Notes: a model not told the origin generated them from the letters alone. A DNA stretch of 64,000 nucleotides from Corallium rubrum (GCA_964035015.1 OZ036008.1:11541192-11605191), one strand, 5' to 3'; shown: positions 28,001 to 34,379, counted from the stretch's first letter. Program-made: numbers and translations.

Positions 28001-29684
28001 TTAATAATTCATGAACCTACCTTCTAGCTTTTCAAAGTCTTAGTACTTTGAAATAAGGCAAATTATATTACGTTTCAGAGGTTCTTCGGAGTTTTGAGTT
28101 TGAGAAGTCAGTTCAAATACTCGACGTCGGACTTTACCGGGATTACAAAGTCCTCGTGCATTAAAAAGGCTCGCCTTTTCAAAAAGCACTCGGACTTTGA
28201 AATCCCGGCAAAGTCCTCCGTCTCGTATTTGAACTATTATACATAAAGACTGCACTTCATACCTTCTCGGTAATTCAAAAACTCATTAATAATTCATGAG
28301 GAAAGCACAAAAGAAAATCATGACCATATCGTATCTTTATATGTGATATAGATTTCTCCTGATTTACATAAACTTTAGCTTTGATTTTCTCGGCTTAGAC
28401 AAGGTTATTTTTCAAACTAACTCCGCCAATCAACTTACCAAGTGGTTCGTTTTTGAAGCCGTATAATAAACTCGCAGTTCGTGTTTTATCAGATATAAAA
28501 ACACTCGGCTTCGCCTCGTGTCTTTATATCTGATAAAACACTCCTGCTCGTTTATTATACAGTACTTAACTCTTATTTAACTCAGATTAATTTTGCGCGG
28601 TTCTGTGTGAATTAGAAACACATACGACTTGATCAACTATACATTTTTATAATTTATACATGTTAAAAGCGACGCTTAGAATAAGACCTCGTGCAGGAAT
28701 TGATTTTAAATGTCATACTACTAAACTTCTGTTATTTCCAGTCAGATATTTGTTCCTCTGCTTCCAAATGAATCGAGCAGTATTTTTTTCAACCTCTTGT
28801 TGAGGTCTTGAGGGTCATTTCTGTCCAAGGGCTTCCCCAGAGGTGCATGAATAAAATCGTCTAGCGTTAGCCACCCAGAATATAAAATAGTCTGGCGTTA
28901 GCCAGAATAAGATACCACATATTCGGACAGGAAAGAGTTAGGCTATGTGCACACGGTAACGTTTTCGAGCGTTTTCGTATATTGTTTACTGTTTTCAAGG
29001 GAATCGAGAACAATCAGTTCATTACTTCAAACAATACGAAAACGCTCGGAAACGTTACCGTGTGTGTGCACATAGTCTTAAAGTCACCGTGTCCCACGAT
29101 GCAAACTTGAATAACTTTGTGGACAATTTCAAGTTCACATGACTAAATAGTCCGTAAGAAAGTGCACTAATAACTTACTCTTTTAACATTTAAAGAATAT
29201 TATTCCTTTCCATTACACACAAATATAATTTTTTTCTCGCAAAACTATTATAATTAAAATTTAATACCCAGCGCCGCGCCTTTAAAGAGCAGAGTCGTTT
29301 CTACCAACACTCTAGAGAAAGCCACTATATAACGTAGCATTTTACTTACCAAGCAGTCAGTCGCGTTATCCTTGGCCCATAGGCATCTAAAAGTGCTCCT
29401 GCAACTACACCGAACGACGTGAAAGTGAAGACGCCGATTGTAAAAGCTAAATTCAAGAGATTGTCCTGGACTGCACAATGCTCTTTCACCGCCGCCGTAA
29501 TGTTTGCAGGAATCGGATCACCAGAGCCAGAGACTGAACAGAGATCCGCAAAGAAGGAATCTTCCTTAAGAATGAATACCAAAGAGGCCCAGCCATAAAT
29601 GATAGCCGTGAACAGTAGGCATTCTAATACCGCCCAGACAACTACTCCATAGCGATACCGATAGACCGTACTTAGGTCTGCCAT
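1788..29684 (-). CDS. SLC43-family solute transporter gene, 8 exons, 3' end outside window
   Basis: Exons (minus strand, in order): 29350-29684, 17005-17051, 14611-14687, 10706-10798, 7730-7988, 5174-5323, 3661-3857, 1788-1861. Together they give 1,232 nt (410 codons plus 2 nt) with every exon phase matching. The family is a major-facilitator group of plasma-membrane transporters: SLC43A1/A2 carry large neutral amino acids and SLC43A3 carries purine nucleobases. Seen family features are an N-terminal helix ending [10 protein letters not shown], a [14 protein letters not shown] loop, NGALDSSS followed by LIYDAGV, and [13 protein letters not shown]. Family members are about 490-570 residues, so roughly 100-150 C-terminal residues are missing off the left edge. 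Two introns (after exons 3 and 8) use GC rather than GT donors. Intron 1 is over 12 kb and holds an ISL2EU transposon. The substrate cannot be assigned. Confidence 0.85.
2640..2965. mobile_element. MITE family with AATAATTCATGAGGAAAAC end, copy 1
   Basis: ACTCATTAATAATTCATGAG opens the element and a hairpin of TTTATTATCTGAT-type arms closes it. Relatives: 8870-9165 (inverted), 28268-28565 and 60697-60985. Confidence 0.6.
2965..3630. repeat. TTCAACATTGTTGAA-rich palindromic repeats
   Basis: Many TTCAAC/GTTGAA inverted pairs at 2965-3235 and 3545-3630 with GGCCAAACG-type flanks. Between them, a GGGGGGTCCGGGGGCATGCT block is shared with 16480-16530. The right cluster ends about 30 bp before SLC43 exon 7. 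Confidence 0.5.
3661..3857 (-). CDS. SLC43-like exon 7
   Basis: The acceptor is TTATTTTTAG and the donor GTACAG. It encodes [20 protein letters not shown], then an Arg/Lys loop, then [19 protein letters not shown]. The FGIIQ...GLLFSP...GLI pattern is characteristic of SLC43 (helix, short loop with basic residues, helix). The frame is intact. Confidence 0.87.
4172..4719. mobile_element. MITE with AAGCCTGG ends
   Basis: TTTAAGCCTGGCTTCCATAT and AGTTGTAATTGTTGTAAT blocks are inverted at the right end (TTACAACAATTACAACTATA ... CCAGGCTTAAA). Fragments with AGTCGCCGACTG...CCAGGCACTC at 27839 and 32508 may be related ends. Confidence 0.7.
4944..5090. repeat. (CTGCA)n microsatellite with CTGTA edges
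   Basis: Uninterrupted pentanucleotide run in SLC43 intron 6, about 85 bp past the exon 6 donor. Confidence 0.97.
5174..5323 (-). CDS. SLC43-like exon 6
   Basis: The acceptor is TATTCTTGCAG and the donor GTACTG. Reading in the phase left by exon 5 gives [20 protein letters not shown] and then [20 protein letters not shown]. This matches the family region after the cytoplasmic loop (a helix, then an extracellular turn leading to the DAYLDSFG segment of exon 7). The more obvious open frame through this stretch is a different, non-coding frame. Confidence 0.83.
5667..6682. mobile_element. MULE-like element inserted in a 21-bp minisatellite
   Basis: The TIRs of about 91 bp start TAGTCTGCGATAGCAGACTG and are near-perfect (5667-5757 and 6593-6682). 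A 9-bp duplication, TGTTCTACA, flanks them (5658-5666 and 6683-6691) and is minisatellite sequence. The interior is unrelated single-copy DNA of about 0.83 kb, including a short ORF at 5875. It has no transposase, so it is non-autonomous. Confidence 0.8.
5875..5988 (+). CDS. Short ORF inside MULE-like element, RecQ-like N-terminus (weak)
   Basis: ATG at 5875 opens 37 codons: [20 protein letters not shown] then [17 protein letters not shown]. The FLKxEQVEA pattern resembles the start of RecQ-family helicases just before the ATP-binding motif, but the frame stops where that motif would begin. If real it is a captured gene fragment. The match is too short to be firm. Confidence 0.25.
   Translation: MDVYEAFINAVKDVKPVFSINFLKQEQVEASTKPLSL
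6683..7665. repeat. 21-bp minisatellite, main array
   Basis: Unit TTCTACAATACTCAGCCATT plus G, about 46 copies with a few point variants and inserted ATGC steps. A short remnant of the same array (about 5600-5666) lies across the MULE-like element. It fills intron 5 of the SLC43-like gene up to 64 bp from exon 5. Long frames on both strands here are repeat artefacts. Confidence 0.95.
7730..7988 (-). CDS. SLC43-like exon 5 (helix plus acidic cytoplasmic loop)
   Basis: The acceptor is CTTTCCAG and the donor GTAAAC. It begins [20 protein letters not shown], a transmembrane helix typical of SLC43, then gives about 50 residues very rich in Glu, Asp and Ser. These correspond to the large, poorly conserved cytoplasmic loop of the family. 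The exon is hemmed in by two minisatellites, each about 65 bp away (21-bp units to the left, 17-bp units to the right). Confidence 0.87.
8053..8650. repeat. 17-bp minisatellite
   Basis: Unit GTTTACTAGTGAGGAAG, about 35 copies, in SLC43 intron 4, starting about 65 bp before the exon 5 acceptor. Confidence 0.95.
8870..9165. mobile_element. MITE family with AATAATTCATGAGGAAAAC end, copy 2
   Basis: Inverted relative of 2640-2965, with TTTTATCAGATTTACAACAC hairpin arms. Confidence 0.55.
9196..9374. mobile_element. Hairpin MITE with TAGACCACTTT ends
   Basis: TAGACCACTTTCATA and its complement TATAAAAGTGGTCTA, with AAGCCTTTCTGACCTCGTTT arms. Confidence 0.65.
9540..10625. repeat. Three diverged copies of a CGTCGTC/GACGACGG-type MITE
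   Basis: Segments at about 9560-9780, 10040-10265 and 10405-10620 share AACGTGAAAATGC, ATTACTCTTGGG and CTTAAAGTCCCTG/CTTAAGCTCTCTG in the same order. Copies are old. Nothing coding is seen. Confidence 0.45.
10706..10798 (-). CDS. SLC43-like exon 4
   Basis: It has 31 codons in phase 0 at both ends; the acceptor is TTATTTAG and the donor GTATAT. The product contains [20 protein letters not shown], the counterpart of the family motif with NGAFDSS before transmembrane helix 5. The intron after it starts beside an (AAAT)n run at about 10660-10692. Confidence 0.82.
11205..12298. repeat. Satellite of about 206 bp, five copies
   Basis: GACCGTACGCCAAGT recurs at about 11213, 11420, 11627, 11833, 12040 and 12246. 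Copies 3 to 5 are nearly identical; the outer ones diverge and the last is partial. It lies in SLC43 intron 3. Confidence 0.93.
12845..13140. mobile_element. MITE-like repeat with CGTGTTTGGAT motifs, copy 2
   Basis: Inverted copy of 1220-1515. Frames of up to 125 codons through it come from the palindrome. Confidence 0.65.
13638..14571. mobile_element. TIR element (AGTCAAACC ends) carrying a LINE fragment
   Basis: The ends share AGTCAAACCG, a CCCGCGCGACTT block, GCTAAAAATTCGCATT and ATATCGAACTTCACAT in inverted order over about 140 bp. A LINE 3' fragment sits between the arms. A smaller relative lies at 52776-53152. It stops about 40 bp from SLC43 exon 3. Confidence 0.7.
13785..14425 (+). 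mobile_element. 5'-truncated LINE fragment
   Basis: The translation from about 13789 to 14085 is the C-terminal end of a LINE reverse transcriptase ([20 protein letters not shown] and then [20 protein letters not shown]). A 3' UTR ends near ATAAAGTTC. The UTR contains a hairpin insert (14158-14226) and a 45-bp tandem duplication (14260-14350). Confidence 0.75.
14611..14687 (-). CDS. SLC43-like exon 3 with a GC donor
   Basis: The acceptor is TTTCTAG and the reading is [20 protein letters not shown] followed by VPSVQ, matching the family helix before the NLF...NGA loop. The donor is CAG|GCGAGT, a GC-AG intron. Phase 0 at this boundary fits exon 4 exactly and gives the family's usual spacing to NGALDSSS, which supports the non-canonical donor. 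The end of a TIR element lies about 40 bp inside the following intron. Confidence 0.78.
14925..14992 (-). ncRNA. Hammerhead-ribozyme-like remnant
   Basis: On the minus strand 19-nt arms (CGAAACAGAGAACGTAGGA and its complement) enclose AGGGCCTTCGCTCGAAACGT and TAGAC. This is the stem II, GAAAC and short stem III layout of hammerheads found in Penelope-like elements, but most of the CUGANGA core is deleted and GUC reads GAC. It is probably inactive. Confidence 0.35.
15312..15680. mobile_element. MITE with AACACCGCTGCCAAACG ends, copy 1
   Basis: The ends carry GCTGCCAAACGTTTGCGCAT and its complement. The interior matches 43978-44346 in the other orientation. Confidence 0.7.
15806..16370 (-). 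mobile_element. 5'-truncated LINE with (AAT)n tail
   Basis: On the minus strand a frame reads [20 protein letters not shown], then [20 protein letters not shown] and a stop after a Cys-rich tail. This is a LINE reverse transcriptase C-terminus, followed by a UTR and an (ATT)n tail at 15810-15844. Upstream remains are frameshifted. Confidence 0.7.
16420..16985. mobile_element. G-rich repeat element (GGGGGGTCC...CCCCCC)
   Basis: TTTTTAGGGGGGTCCAGGGG near the left and CAGTTGCCCCTGCTGCCCCC...GGCCCTGCC at the right. The same block occurs at 3260-3310, and elements of similar style at 56740 and 63560-63968. Superfamily not assigned. Confidence 0.45.
17005..17051 (-). CDS. SLC43-like exon 2 (47 bp microexon-like)
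   Basis: The acceptor is a T-rich tract ending CTGAAG and the donor is GTAAGT. The single first base completes the TG left by exon 1 to give cysteine, and the reading continues [15 protein letters not shown], a hydrophobic segment in the place of transmembrane helix 3. It is too short to be found by ORF length; phase and position support it. Confidence 0.75.
17631..17782. mobile_element. Hairpin MITE (CCACTAGGCGA), copy 1
   Basis: TTTTCCACTAGGCGATTTTT and its complement with GCGCGAAGCGA arms. A related copy lies at 18552-18711. Confidence 0.7.
18245..18500. repeat. GC-rich island with an 84-bp tandem duplication
   Basis: AGAGCAAGGTC.ATAAC.GTGAG and GGGCCCTTAC...TCGCTTCTC recur twice. Frames are open on both strands, but no protein family is recognised. 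The composition differs sharply from the AT-rich surroundings. Confidence 0.45.
18552..18711. mobile_element. Hairpin MITE (CCACTAGGCGA), copy 2
   Basis: AAGCCCGTTCTCCACTAGGC and its complement; same family as 17631-17782. Confidence 0.7.
19020..21108. other. SLC43 intron 1, unremarkable
   Basis: Single-copy-looking AT-rich DNA with a G-run at 19383-19390, short TTTAGGGTTAC repeats near 19395 and one small hairpin. No exon recognised. Confidence 0.6.
20734..20812. mobile_element. Small hairpin repeat
   Basis: TTTCTCGATACAGTACATGC and its near-complement. Similar small hairpins: 18725-18810 (CTTCTGACATGCGC) and 55895-56003 (TTTTTCCGAGTAC). Confidence 0.5.
21109..21258 (+). repeat. Left terminal inverted repeat of ISL2EU element
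   Basis: It matches the reverse complement of 25983-26130 with a few mismatches and one 2-bp indel. It includes a G-run followed by GATGGGAAGTAAGGTATCAT and an ATGGCGGCCGTGTAAACACG stretch. Confidence 0.9.
21260..22843 (+). pseudogene. SWIM-YqaJ nuclease of ISL2EU transposon, one frameshift
   Basis: ATG at 21260, two bases past the end of the left TIR. The first third has a SWIM zinc-finger pattern ([13 protein letters not shown]). The C-terminal half is a YqaJ-type exonuclease fold: [16 protein letters not shown], then GASPDAL and VEIKCPSS, which give the Asp and ExK of a PD-(D/E)xK nuclease. The open frame stops at 22762, but the expected family ending ([10 protein letters not shown]...) continues in another frame to about 22843. 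One missing T near 22730 explains this. YqaJ domains are related to phage lambda exonuclease; the role in transposition is unknown. Confidence 0.85.
23127..23286. mobile_element. Hairpin MITE-like element between the two ISL2EU genes
   Basis: The inverted arms share AATAGAAGCT and GACAAATAAAATT segments around a short centre. It lies between the nuclease and transposase genes and may be an insertion. Confidence 0.55.
23386..24330 (-). pseudogene. DDE transposase domain of ISL2EU transposon
   Basis: The open frame from ATG 24189 gives 267 residues: a basic [14 protein letters not shown] linker, a helix-turn-helix ([16 protein letters not shown]), then a DDE_Tnp_4-type catalytic core with [14 protein letters not shown] (first Asp), [11 protein letters not shown] (second Asp) and [14 protein letters not shown] (Glu). 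Upstream, to about 24330, a different frame encodes [20 protein letters not shown], the segment that normally precedes the helix-turn-helix. A frameshift therefore lies near 24190-24200. This is the C-terminal part of the THAP transposase whose N-terminal part lies at about 25385-25985. Confidence 0.85.
24411..24718. repeat. Perfect 308-bp palindrome of SINE 3' sequence
   Basis: The arms 24411-24564 and 24565-24718 are reverse complements with no loop. Both consist of the SINE tail plus its flank, centred on GGAAGGCCCTTCC. Because of this, the same 67-codon frame reads on both strands. No protein is implied. Confidence 0.85.
24716..24955 (+). mobile_element. tRNA-derived SINE
   Basis: The head has a polymerase III A box (TGGCTCAGTGG) and a B-box-like GTGGGTTCATTTCC with tRNA spacing; a tail GCAACTGCTCCCGGTTTGGT...CACCCTAAATCCTTAGAACA follows. 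A second copy lies at 46912-47155 in the other orientation with a better B box (GGGTTCAATTCC). The insertion here is flanked by a repeated GCCTACAACTTACAG motif at about 24364 and 25000. Confidence 0.75.
25093..25385 (-). mobile_element. 5'-truncated LINE 3' end in the ISL2EU transposase
   Basis: It codes for the last residues of a non-LTR reverse transcriptase ([20 protein letters not shown] then [15 protein letters not shown], ending in a Cys-rich tail with TCCF). A short 3' UTR and a (TA)n tract follow. The same type of C-terminus occurs at 41205-41510. It interrupts the THAP-DDE gene, so it is younger than the transposon. Confidence 0.8.
25385..25985 (-). pseudogene. THAP domain and coiled coil of ISL2EU transposase
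   Basis: The translation shows a THAP zinc finger: [26 protein letters not shown]-x-x-x-I and CSEHF (C2CH ligands present). About 30 residues of basic and Ser-rich sequence precede it, and a coiled coil ([16 protein letters not shown]) follows. THAP domains bind the transposon ends. At about 25385 the frame runs straight into the C-terminus of a LINE reverse transcriptase, so the continuous 303-codon frame here is an artefact of insertion. The true start is uncertain. Confidence 0.85.
25983..26130 (-). repeat. Right terminal inverted repeat of ISL2EU element
   Basis: Partner of 21109-21258; it ends GCTGGAATTGCC before the flanking TA. Confidence 0.9.
26312..26431 (-). CDS. Possible short exon of unknown function
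   Basis: ATG at 26431-26429 opens 40 codons that read [20 protein letters not shown] and end at a consensus GTAAGC donor. The amino-acid mix looks protein-like and a splice donor follows in phase 0, but no family is recognised. It lies in SLC43 intron 1, just outside the ISL2EU transposon, on the same strand as SLC43. It could be an alternative first exon, or chance. Confidence 0.22.
26698..26805. repeat. 20-bp tandem repeat, about 5 copies
   Basis: Unit TTCGATTTTATAGCGGTTCC. Confidence 0.9.
26905..26955 (+). ncRNA. Hammerhead-ribozyme-like core
   Basis: CTGACGA (26913-26919), stem II GGGC-CTTC-GCTC, then GAAACGTTACAC. Core bases CUGANGA and GAAAC are present, but no matching stem I arms are seen and the cleavage triplet has changed. 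It resembles the remnant at 14925-14992. Confidence 0.35.
28040..28260. mobile_element. Palindromic MITE (CGGACTTTAC/AAAGTCCTCG)
   Basis: GTTCAAATACTCGACGTCGG and its complement around GTGCATTAAAAAGGC. A diverged copy lies at 60170-60335 in ACADS. Confidence 0.6.
28268..28565. mobile_element. MITE family copy 3, absent from duplication copy 2
   Basis: It sits between TTCTCGGTAATT and TTAACTCTTATTT, which are joined directly at 39318-39335. This proves it is an insertion after the duplication, or lost cleanly from copy 2. Confidence 0.7.
28941..29083. mobile_element. Hairpin MITE upstream of nothing readable, copy in duplication 1
   Basis: CTATGTGCACACGGTAACGT and its complement. The identical element in copy 2 is at 39642-39777, so it predates the duplication. 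It lies downstream of exon 1 on the gene's strand. Confidence 0.7.
29350..29684 (-). CDS. SLC43-like exon 1 (start codon, two helices)
   Basis: ATG at 29684-29682, reading [13 protein letters not shown]. It encodes 111 codons plus 2 nt. A first hydrophobic helix (about residues 13-39) is followed by a cysteine-bearing extracellular loop with an NIT glycosylation sequon, then a second helix (about 76-98) ending in [14 protein letters not shown]. The donor is a consensus GTAAGT at 29349-29344. This is the intact copy of a duplicated exon; the other copy at 40048-40383 is frameshifted. Confidence 0.87.
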
Positions 29685-30714
29685 CACACTTAACGTGTTG
29701 CAAGGTGCTGCATGTGTTATACGTATACTAGGTGTTAAGTTTCATCATTTTCCTCGCATGAGTCGCATCTTATTGTGTTATTATAATCTAGTCTAGTCTA
29801 GTCTACATATGTATAGCCTGCCTCGCAGTTGACTAAACCCCCAGGCTACTATTAAAACTAAATAGCTCGCTAATAAGCCACTTCATAATCTCGATTGCGC
29901 ATTAAAATGACGCGTTCTGCGTGCTAGAACGAGTTTCTTATTTTCCGCTTTCCTTTTTTGGTGCGATTGAGCGTAGTCTGTCGATTTTCACGAAGCGAAA
30001 CATGTGAGTCTATATTATAGTGTTCCTATTCTGTGGCTGGTCAAGCACATCACTGATCAACCATATAAGCAACTTACTTGGAAAACCTACCAACACTTTG
30101 GTCAAAAGCAAAGCTGGTTTAAAAGAAAGAACTCGCAAAATGACCAACAGCTGCCTATGAAAAGAAAATTAAGTCTGTCTTTATATTTGAAAGAACACTT
30201 AAAATTAAAATGATAGAGTAACATATTTTGAAGTTTTTCGTTTCTATGCTTCGTTCTTGAGGTATTTCAGTTTGTTTGATATGCAAATTAAACATTTTGA
30301 CGTTGCTTTTCATTTTACTTCCCGTAAAGTTTGGTACATGTGTTTCTTTAAAACATCACCTATTGATTGTGGCGGCAATATACTCCTCAGGTTAATTGAA
30401 CAATTCATTTGATAGGATTCGTTGACAACTTCCTGTTTTTAATTCTGCTTTGAATCTGATTGGTGTTTGGCAAATAATCCTGTTTCTTATTGGTTGTTTA
30501 AAAATTATGGAATTCCTGGCGGGTTCAACATGTCAACAGAACCCCATTACGTTTTCAAGTAGTCGTCAATACGCAACCTTTCTACTTTCTAGTATTTTAC
30601 GAACTCCTTGGTCATACGTGGGGGTAAATAAAATATTCTTTATCTGACTATCTATTATCATAGCATTAGGTCAACGATCTTCGCGAACCCACAGGCGACG
30701 GCATGGGGTAAAAC

Positions 30715-30802
30715 ATGGACTGGACTATTTTTTTGACTATTTTTTGGACCATTTTTGGACTATTTTTTGGACCATTTGTTGGACTATTTCTTGGATCAAT
30801 TT
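30715..30802. repeat. GGACTATTTTTT/GGACCATTTTT short tandem repeat
   Basis: Imperfect alternating 11-12-bp units, unique to copy 2 of the duplication. Confidence 0.75.
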
Positions 30803-31580
30803 TTGCGTCTCATTTGTCTTATTTTTCATCTCATTTTTTTATGGGTGAAAACTCTCTCTATATAGTATAATCTAATAACAAAGCTGCGGAATTTTTATCT
30901 CTTGACTTGTAAACTTTATCCAAGTATATCTAAGACTAAGTGTTTTAACAGCGTGTTTCGCGATACTCGTATCGACTTATTTTACTACCGAATTCAATAG
31001 CATTTAGTAGCGCAAACAGTTTTAAATTTCTGTTGAACTCTGGCTCTGCAATGTATGAATGTAAATTAGGTGTCGACTATAACGTCGTTCCGTTGTATTT
31101 TGGCGCGCGCGCGAAATCTAACCATAAACTATAATAAAACTATTAATTGGCGATTTTGTCTTCAACGTCTTTAATAACTCTTTATTGGTCAGGTTTCCGA
31201 GCGCTTTCCCTTGACGAGTAAAATTAATAAGTTGCCAACTGTGCATGGCAGTAAAGCCTTAATAAGAATTTGAACTGTTATAGAATAAAATCGTCTGGCG
31301 TTAGCCAGAATAAACCTTGAAGACTCGTCGTCAGTCTTCAACGTGTTAACCCCGATGATATACATTGATGTGGATGTATCTACTTGTATTTAAACCGTTG
31401 CGAGATGCAACGAAACGTTAGCAAAGATGTTTTTTAAAGATCTTGACTTGTTTTGTCTTTTATTATGGCAATATTATGAATTTTGAGTTGTGCTCTTATT
31501 TTATTTTACGACTATCGCTGTAGGATATGCTGTATTACTACTGCTATAAGATATGATCCGTGACAGTCGCCGACTGAGAC

Positions 31581-32507
31581 CCTGTTTACACTAGAGCAAA
31601 AGTATCCGGATTCACATTGTTTTTTATTCCCATGAGGATGAAAAACAATGTGAATCCGGATACTTTTGCTCTACACCTTTTTCAGGTCAAATTCGGTAGC
31701 TTCCAAACGAATTTCAGATAATTCAGTTCAATTTCAAAACTTTCCAAGTGAATTTCATATAATTCAAAGAAATTTCAGAAATTTCCAAATGAATTTCAGA
31801 TATTTCCAAATGATATTCAGACATTCCAAATGAATTTCAGACATTCCAAATGATATTCAGACATTTCCAAATGAATTTCAGACATTTCCAAAATGAAGCG
31901 AGAGGCTAAAGTTTGCTTGAACAGTAAATTCTTGCCCTGTATTACTCAATAAAAAAAACATTCAATTGCACTCACTGAATAAAAATAGCACTTTATGTAA
32001 TAAATGCTATTGATGTTACAGAAGCGTTATTGAATGTCGTTTCGCGCTAATGAATAAAGTGCTAATTTTTTTTTCAACGAGTGCAATTGAATGTTTTTTA
32101 TCGAGTAATGCAGGGGAAAATGTGTATGTGTTCCCTCAGCTGATCCGAACTATTTACTGTTCAAGCGAACTTTAGTCTCTCTCTTCATTTTGGAAATGTC
32201 TGAAATTCATTTGGAAATGTCTGAATGTCATTTGGAAATGTCTAAATGTCATTTGGAAATGTCTGAATATCATTTGGAAAATCTGAATATCATTTGGAAA
32301 TGTCCGAAATTCATTTGGAAATGTCTGAAATTCATTTGGACAATCTGAATATCATTTGGAAGTGTCTGAAATTCGTTTTGAAGTTTCTGAATTTGACCTG
32401 AAAAAGGTGTAGAGCAAAAGTATCCGGATTCACATTGTTTTTTATTCCCATGAGGATGAAAAACAATGTGAATCCGGATACTTTTGCTCTGGTGTAATCG
32501 TGGTCTG
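31581..32507. mobile_element. Foldback element in duplication copy 2
   Basis: The ends read about ACCCTGTTTACAC and, inverted, ACCACGATTACAC. Each arm then holds a complete 80-bp hairpin (GTATCCGGATTCACATTG and its complement) and a run of CATTTGGAAATGTCTGAA-type repeats. Copy 1 of the duplication (about 27850) shows the uninterrupted site GCCGACTGAATTATA. The duplication at the site is only 3-4 bp (CTGA). Confidence 0.7.
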
Positions 32508-32782
32508 AATTATACAGTCTAGAAACCAGGCACTCCTTATTAATCGACTTCGAGGTAATTAACTGATTTAGTTTATTCATGATACAGACGATATTTGTCG
32601 TTATTTACCAAAAAAATAGTATTCTAGACGTAGTTTTAAAGGGATATAGTAGGTCATTTAATATACGGCTATCAACTATATACTTATTACATATTTTTAT
32701 GGATTATATCTAATTATACCGTTATTTCTGGCATGCAAGTGACGTCCCCATCCCTAATAGAATGGTCGTCATACATAATAAT

Positions 32783-33105
32783 TTAAAAATTAAACAAGAC
32801 TTACCTGTAAGTTGATGTTTGATTTTGATTCTATACGTCATCAGTCAGGAACGGAGGAGTAACATGAGAAGCACGCGCGCTTGCTTATCTAGCCATTATT
32901 TAAAGTAAAGAACTGACTGACAGTCACACAGGAACGGAGGAGAACAGGGAGGGTAAACAGTCCATCGCTGGGAGGGCATGTTACTCCTCCGTTCCTGACT
33001 GATGACGTATAGAATCAAAATCAAACATCAACTTACAGGTAAGTCTTGTTTAATTTTTAAATTCTATACGTCATCAGTCTACGTCACTACGGAGTACCAT
33101 GAGAC
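32783..33105 (-). repeat. DIRS 3' terminal repeat and internal complementary region
   Basis: 32783-32899 is the 3' end (TTAAAAATTAAACAAGACTT, then the inverted terminal repeat). 32980-33105 is its inverted copy, which at 33060/33061 passes without a gap into a copy of the other end of the element (ATTCTATACGTCATCAGTCT). The region is therefore the complement of a 3'-to-5' end junction. This is the template arrangement proposed for making DIRS circles. Confidence 0.8.
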
Positions 33106-33248
33106 TTTAAAGCTGTGAGTGCCAGTAAGTTGAAGTGTTGTTGCATGAATCAAACTGCTCGATTCAGTATTATCACATATTTATCAACAAAGTTGTATAA
33201 ATTTAAACTCTAATTCAATATTGAATATATAGTGTAATTGACGATGAG

Positions 33249-34379
33249 TCATTGAGTGTTTGCATGACTAAAATGGTTAAGTATACTGCTCCCAACGTTT
33301 GAGTCAATAGGTTTATTGTAGTGCTTGGCAAATGTCCCAGTTGTCGACCAACCTCCAGCTTTAAGGATGTCTTGCAATGGTAAACCCGATAAAAAACTAT
33401 AAGAAGATGCTGCTGTTCGACTACTATGCGCCGAAAATGCCTTTGTGTCGATTCCGGAGTTTTTTATAAGACTTTTCACCCAGCGACCAATCGTGGAGTT
33501 TGTGACCGGTTTGTACGGCTTGACATAACTAAGCAGTAGTTTGGTATGTTCACGTGTTGATGAGGTTTTGGTGATGTAAAATCGGAGGTGAGCTACAGGA
33601 CAAAGTCGAATATCTTCAGGATAGCTTGTGATTTCAATTGGATCAAGGTGTTTACCCGCTCGTGTTGTTTTGAGTTTTTCTCTTATGGTGAATATGAACT
33701 GATTATCAGTTTCCTGCATATAAGCTAGATCTAAATTTTTTAATGTTTGGCATCTCTGCGCTGTCAAGAGTGCAAGGAGTGTCGTTAGTTTCTTTGTAAG
33801 CATGGCTAGTGTCATATCCTGCATAGTAGGCATCGACTGTATATATTTAAGAACTACACCCACGTCCCAAACTACGGTATACCGAGGTAACGATGGTTTA
33901 AGTTCAAAAACTCCTTTGAGAAAACGGGTGACTAAAGGATGTTCTCCGAATGTTCGAGGGTTACCCAAATTTATTACTGCAGATAACGCTGACCGTGCTG
34001 TGTTAATGGTACTGTACCCTACGCCTTGTTTGTACAAATATGTTAGGAATTTTAATCCGTCGTTAACATCCGCCTGTTCGATCTTAATGTCATTTTCTTG
34101 GCAGAAACATATCCATTTCAAGAGGTAGCAATTGTACTGTTTTCCTGTGTTCTGTCGCCACGATGCCATTATAATATTTATAGTATCTGTTGATAATCCC
34201 TTCTCTTTCAACTGTTGCCGGATAAATAATAGACAAACTAGGAGTGCTGGGTTTTGTGTAGGGGATGAGCACCCTGTGGTTGGCCTGGCAATTGCAGTAG
34301 CCGTTTCCCCGGATTTAGGCGTATCGGGGGTTGTAAGCACATGTGAATAGCTTTGGCGTACCAGGATTGCGTTGGCCAA
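33249..34379 (-). CDS. DIRS tyrosine recombinase
   Basis: About 376 codons. The catalytic set is visible: Arg in LTAQRCQTLKNLDL, HxxR in AHSSRTAASS and the nucleophile Tyr in TFAKHYNKP, with SxGWSTTGT between them. In DIRS elements this enzyme integrates a circular DNA copy, in place of an integrase or endonuclease. The frame overlaps the end of the pol frame by about 140 nt. The first codon of the open frame is not ATG, so the true start is unclear and it may be translated by frameshift or reinitiation. No disabling change is seen. Confidence 0.9.
   Translation of the reverse strand: MANAILVRQSYSHVLTTPDTPKSGETATAIARPTTGCSSPTQNPALLVCLLFIRQQLKEKGLSTDTINIIMASWRQNTGKQYNCYLLKWICFCQENDIKIEQADVNDGLKFLTYLYKQGVGYSTINTARSALSAVINLGNPRTFGEHPLVTRFLKGVFELKPSLPRYTVVWDVGVVLKYIQSMPTMQDMTLAMLTKKLTTLLALLTAQRCQTLKNLDLAYMQETDNQFIFTIREKLKTTRAGKHLDPIEITSYPEDIRLCPVAHLRFYITKTSSTREHTKLLLSYVKPYKPVTNSTIGRWVKSLIKNSGIDTKAFSAHSSRTAASSYSFLSGLPLQDILKAGGWSTTGTFAKHYNKPIDSNVGSSILNHFSHANTQ

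Larger units (their letters stand above)
27150..30368. repeat. Tandem duplication, copy 1 (SLC43 exon 1 and 5' flank)
   Basis: The segment runs from a GGAATTCCTGGG-type start through GTCTGGCGTTAGCCAG motifs, hairpin MITEs and the intact exon 1. The same order of sequence recurs from 30507 to 41048. Differences between the copies are mostly whole insertions, which gives clean empty sites. Copy 1 holds a MITE at about 28268-28565 that copy 2 lacks. Confidence 0.8.
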
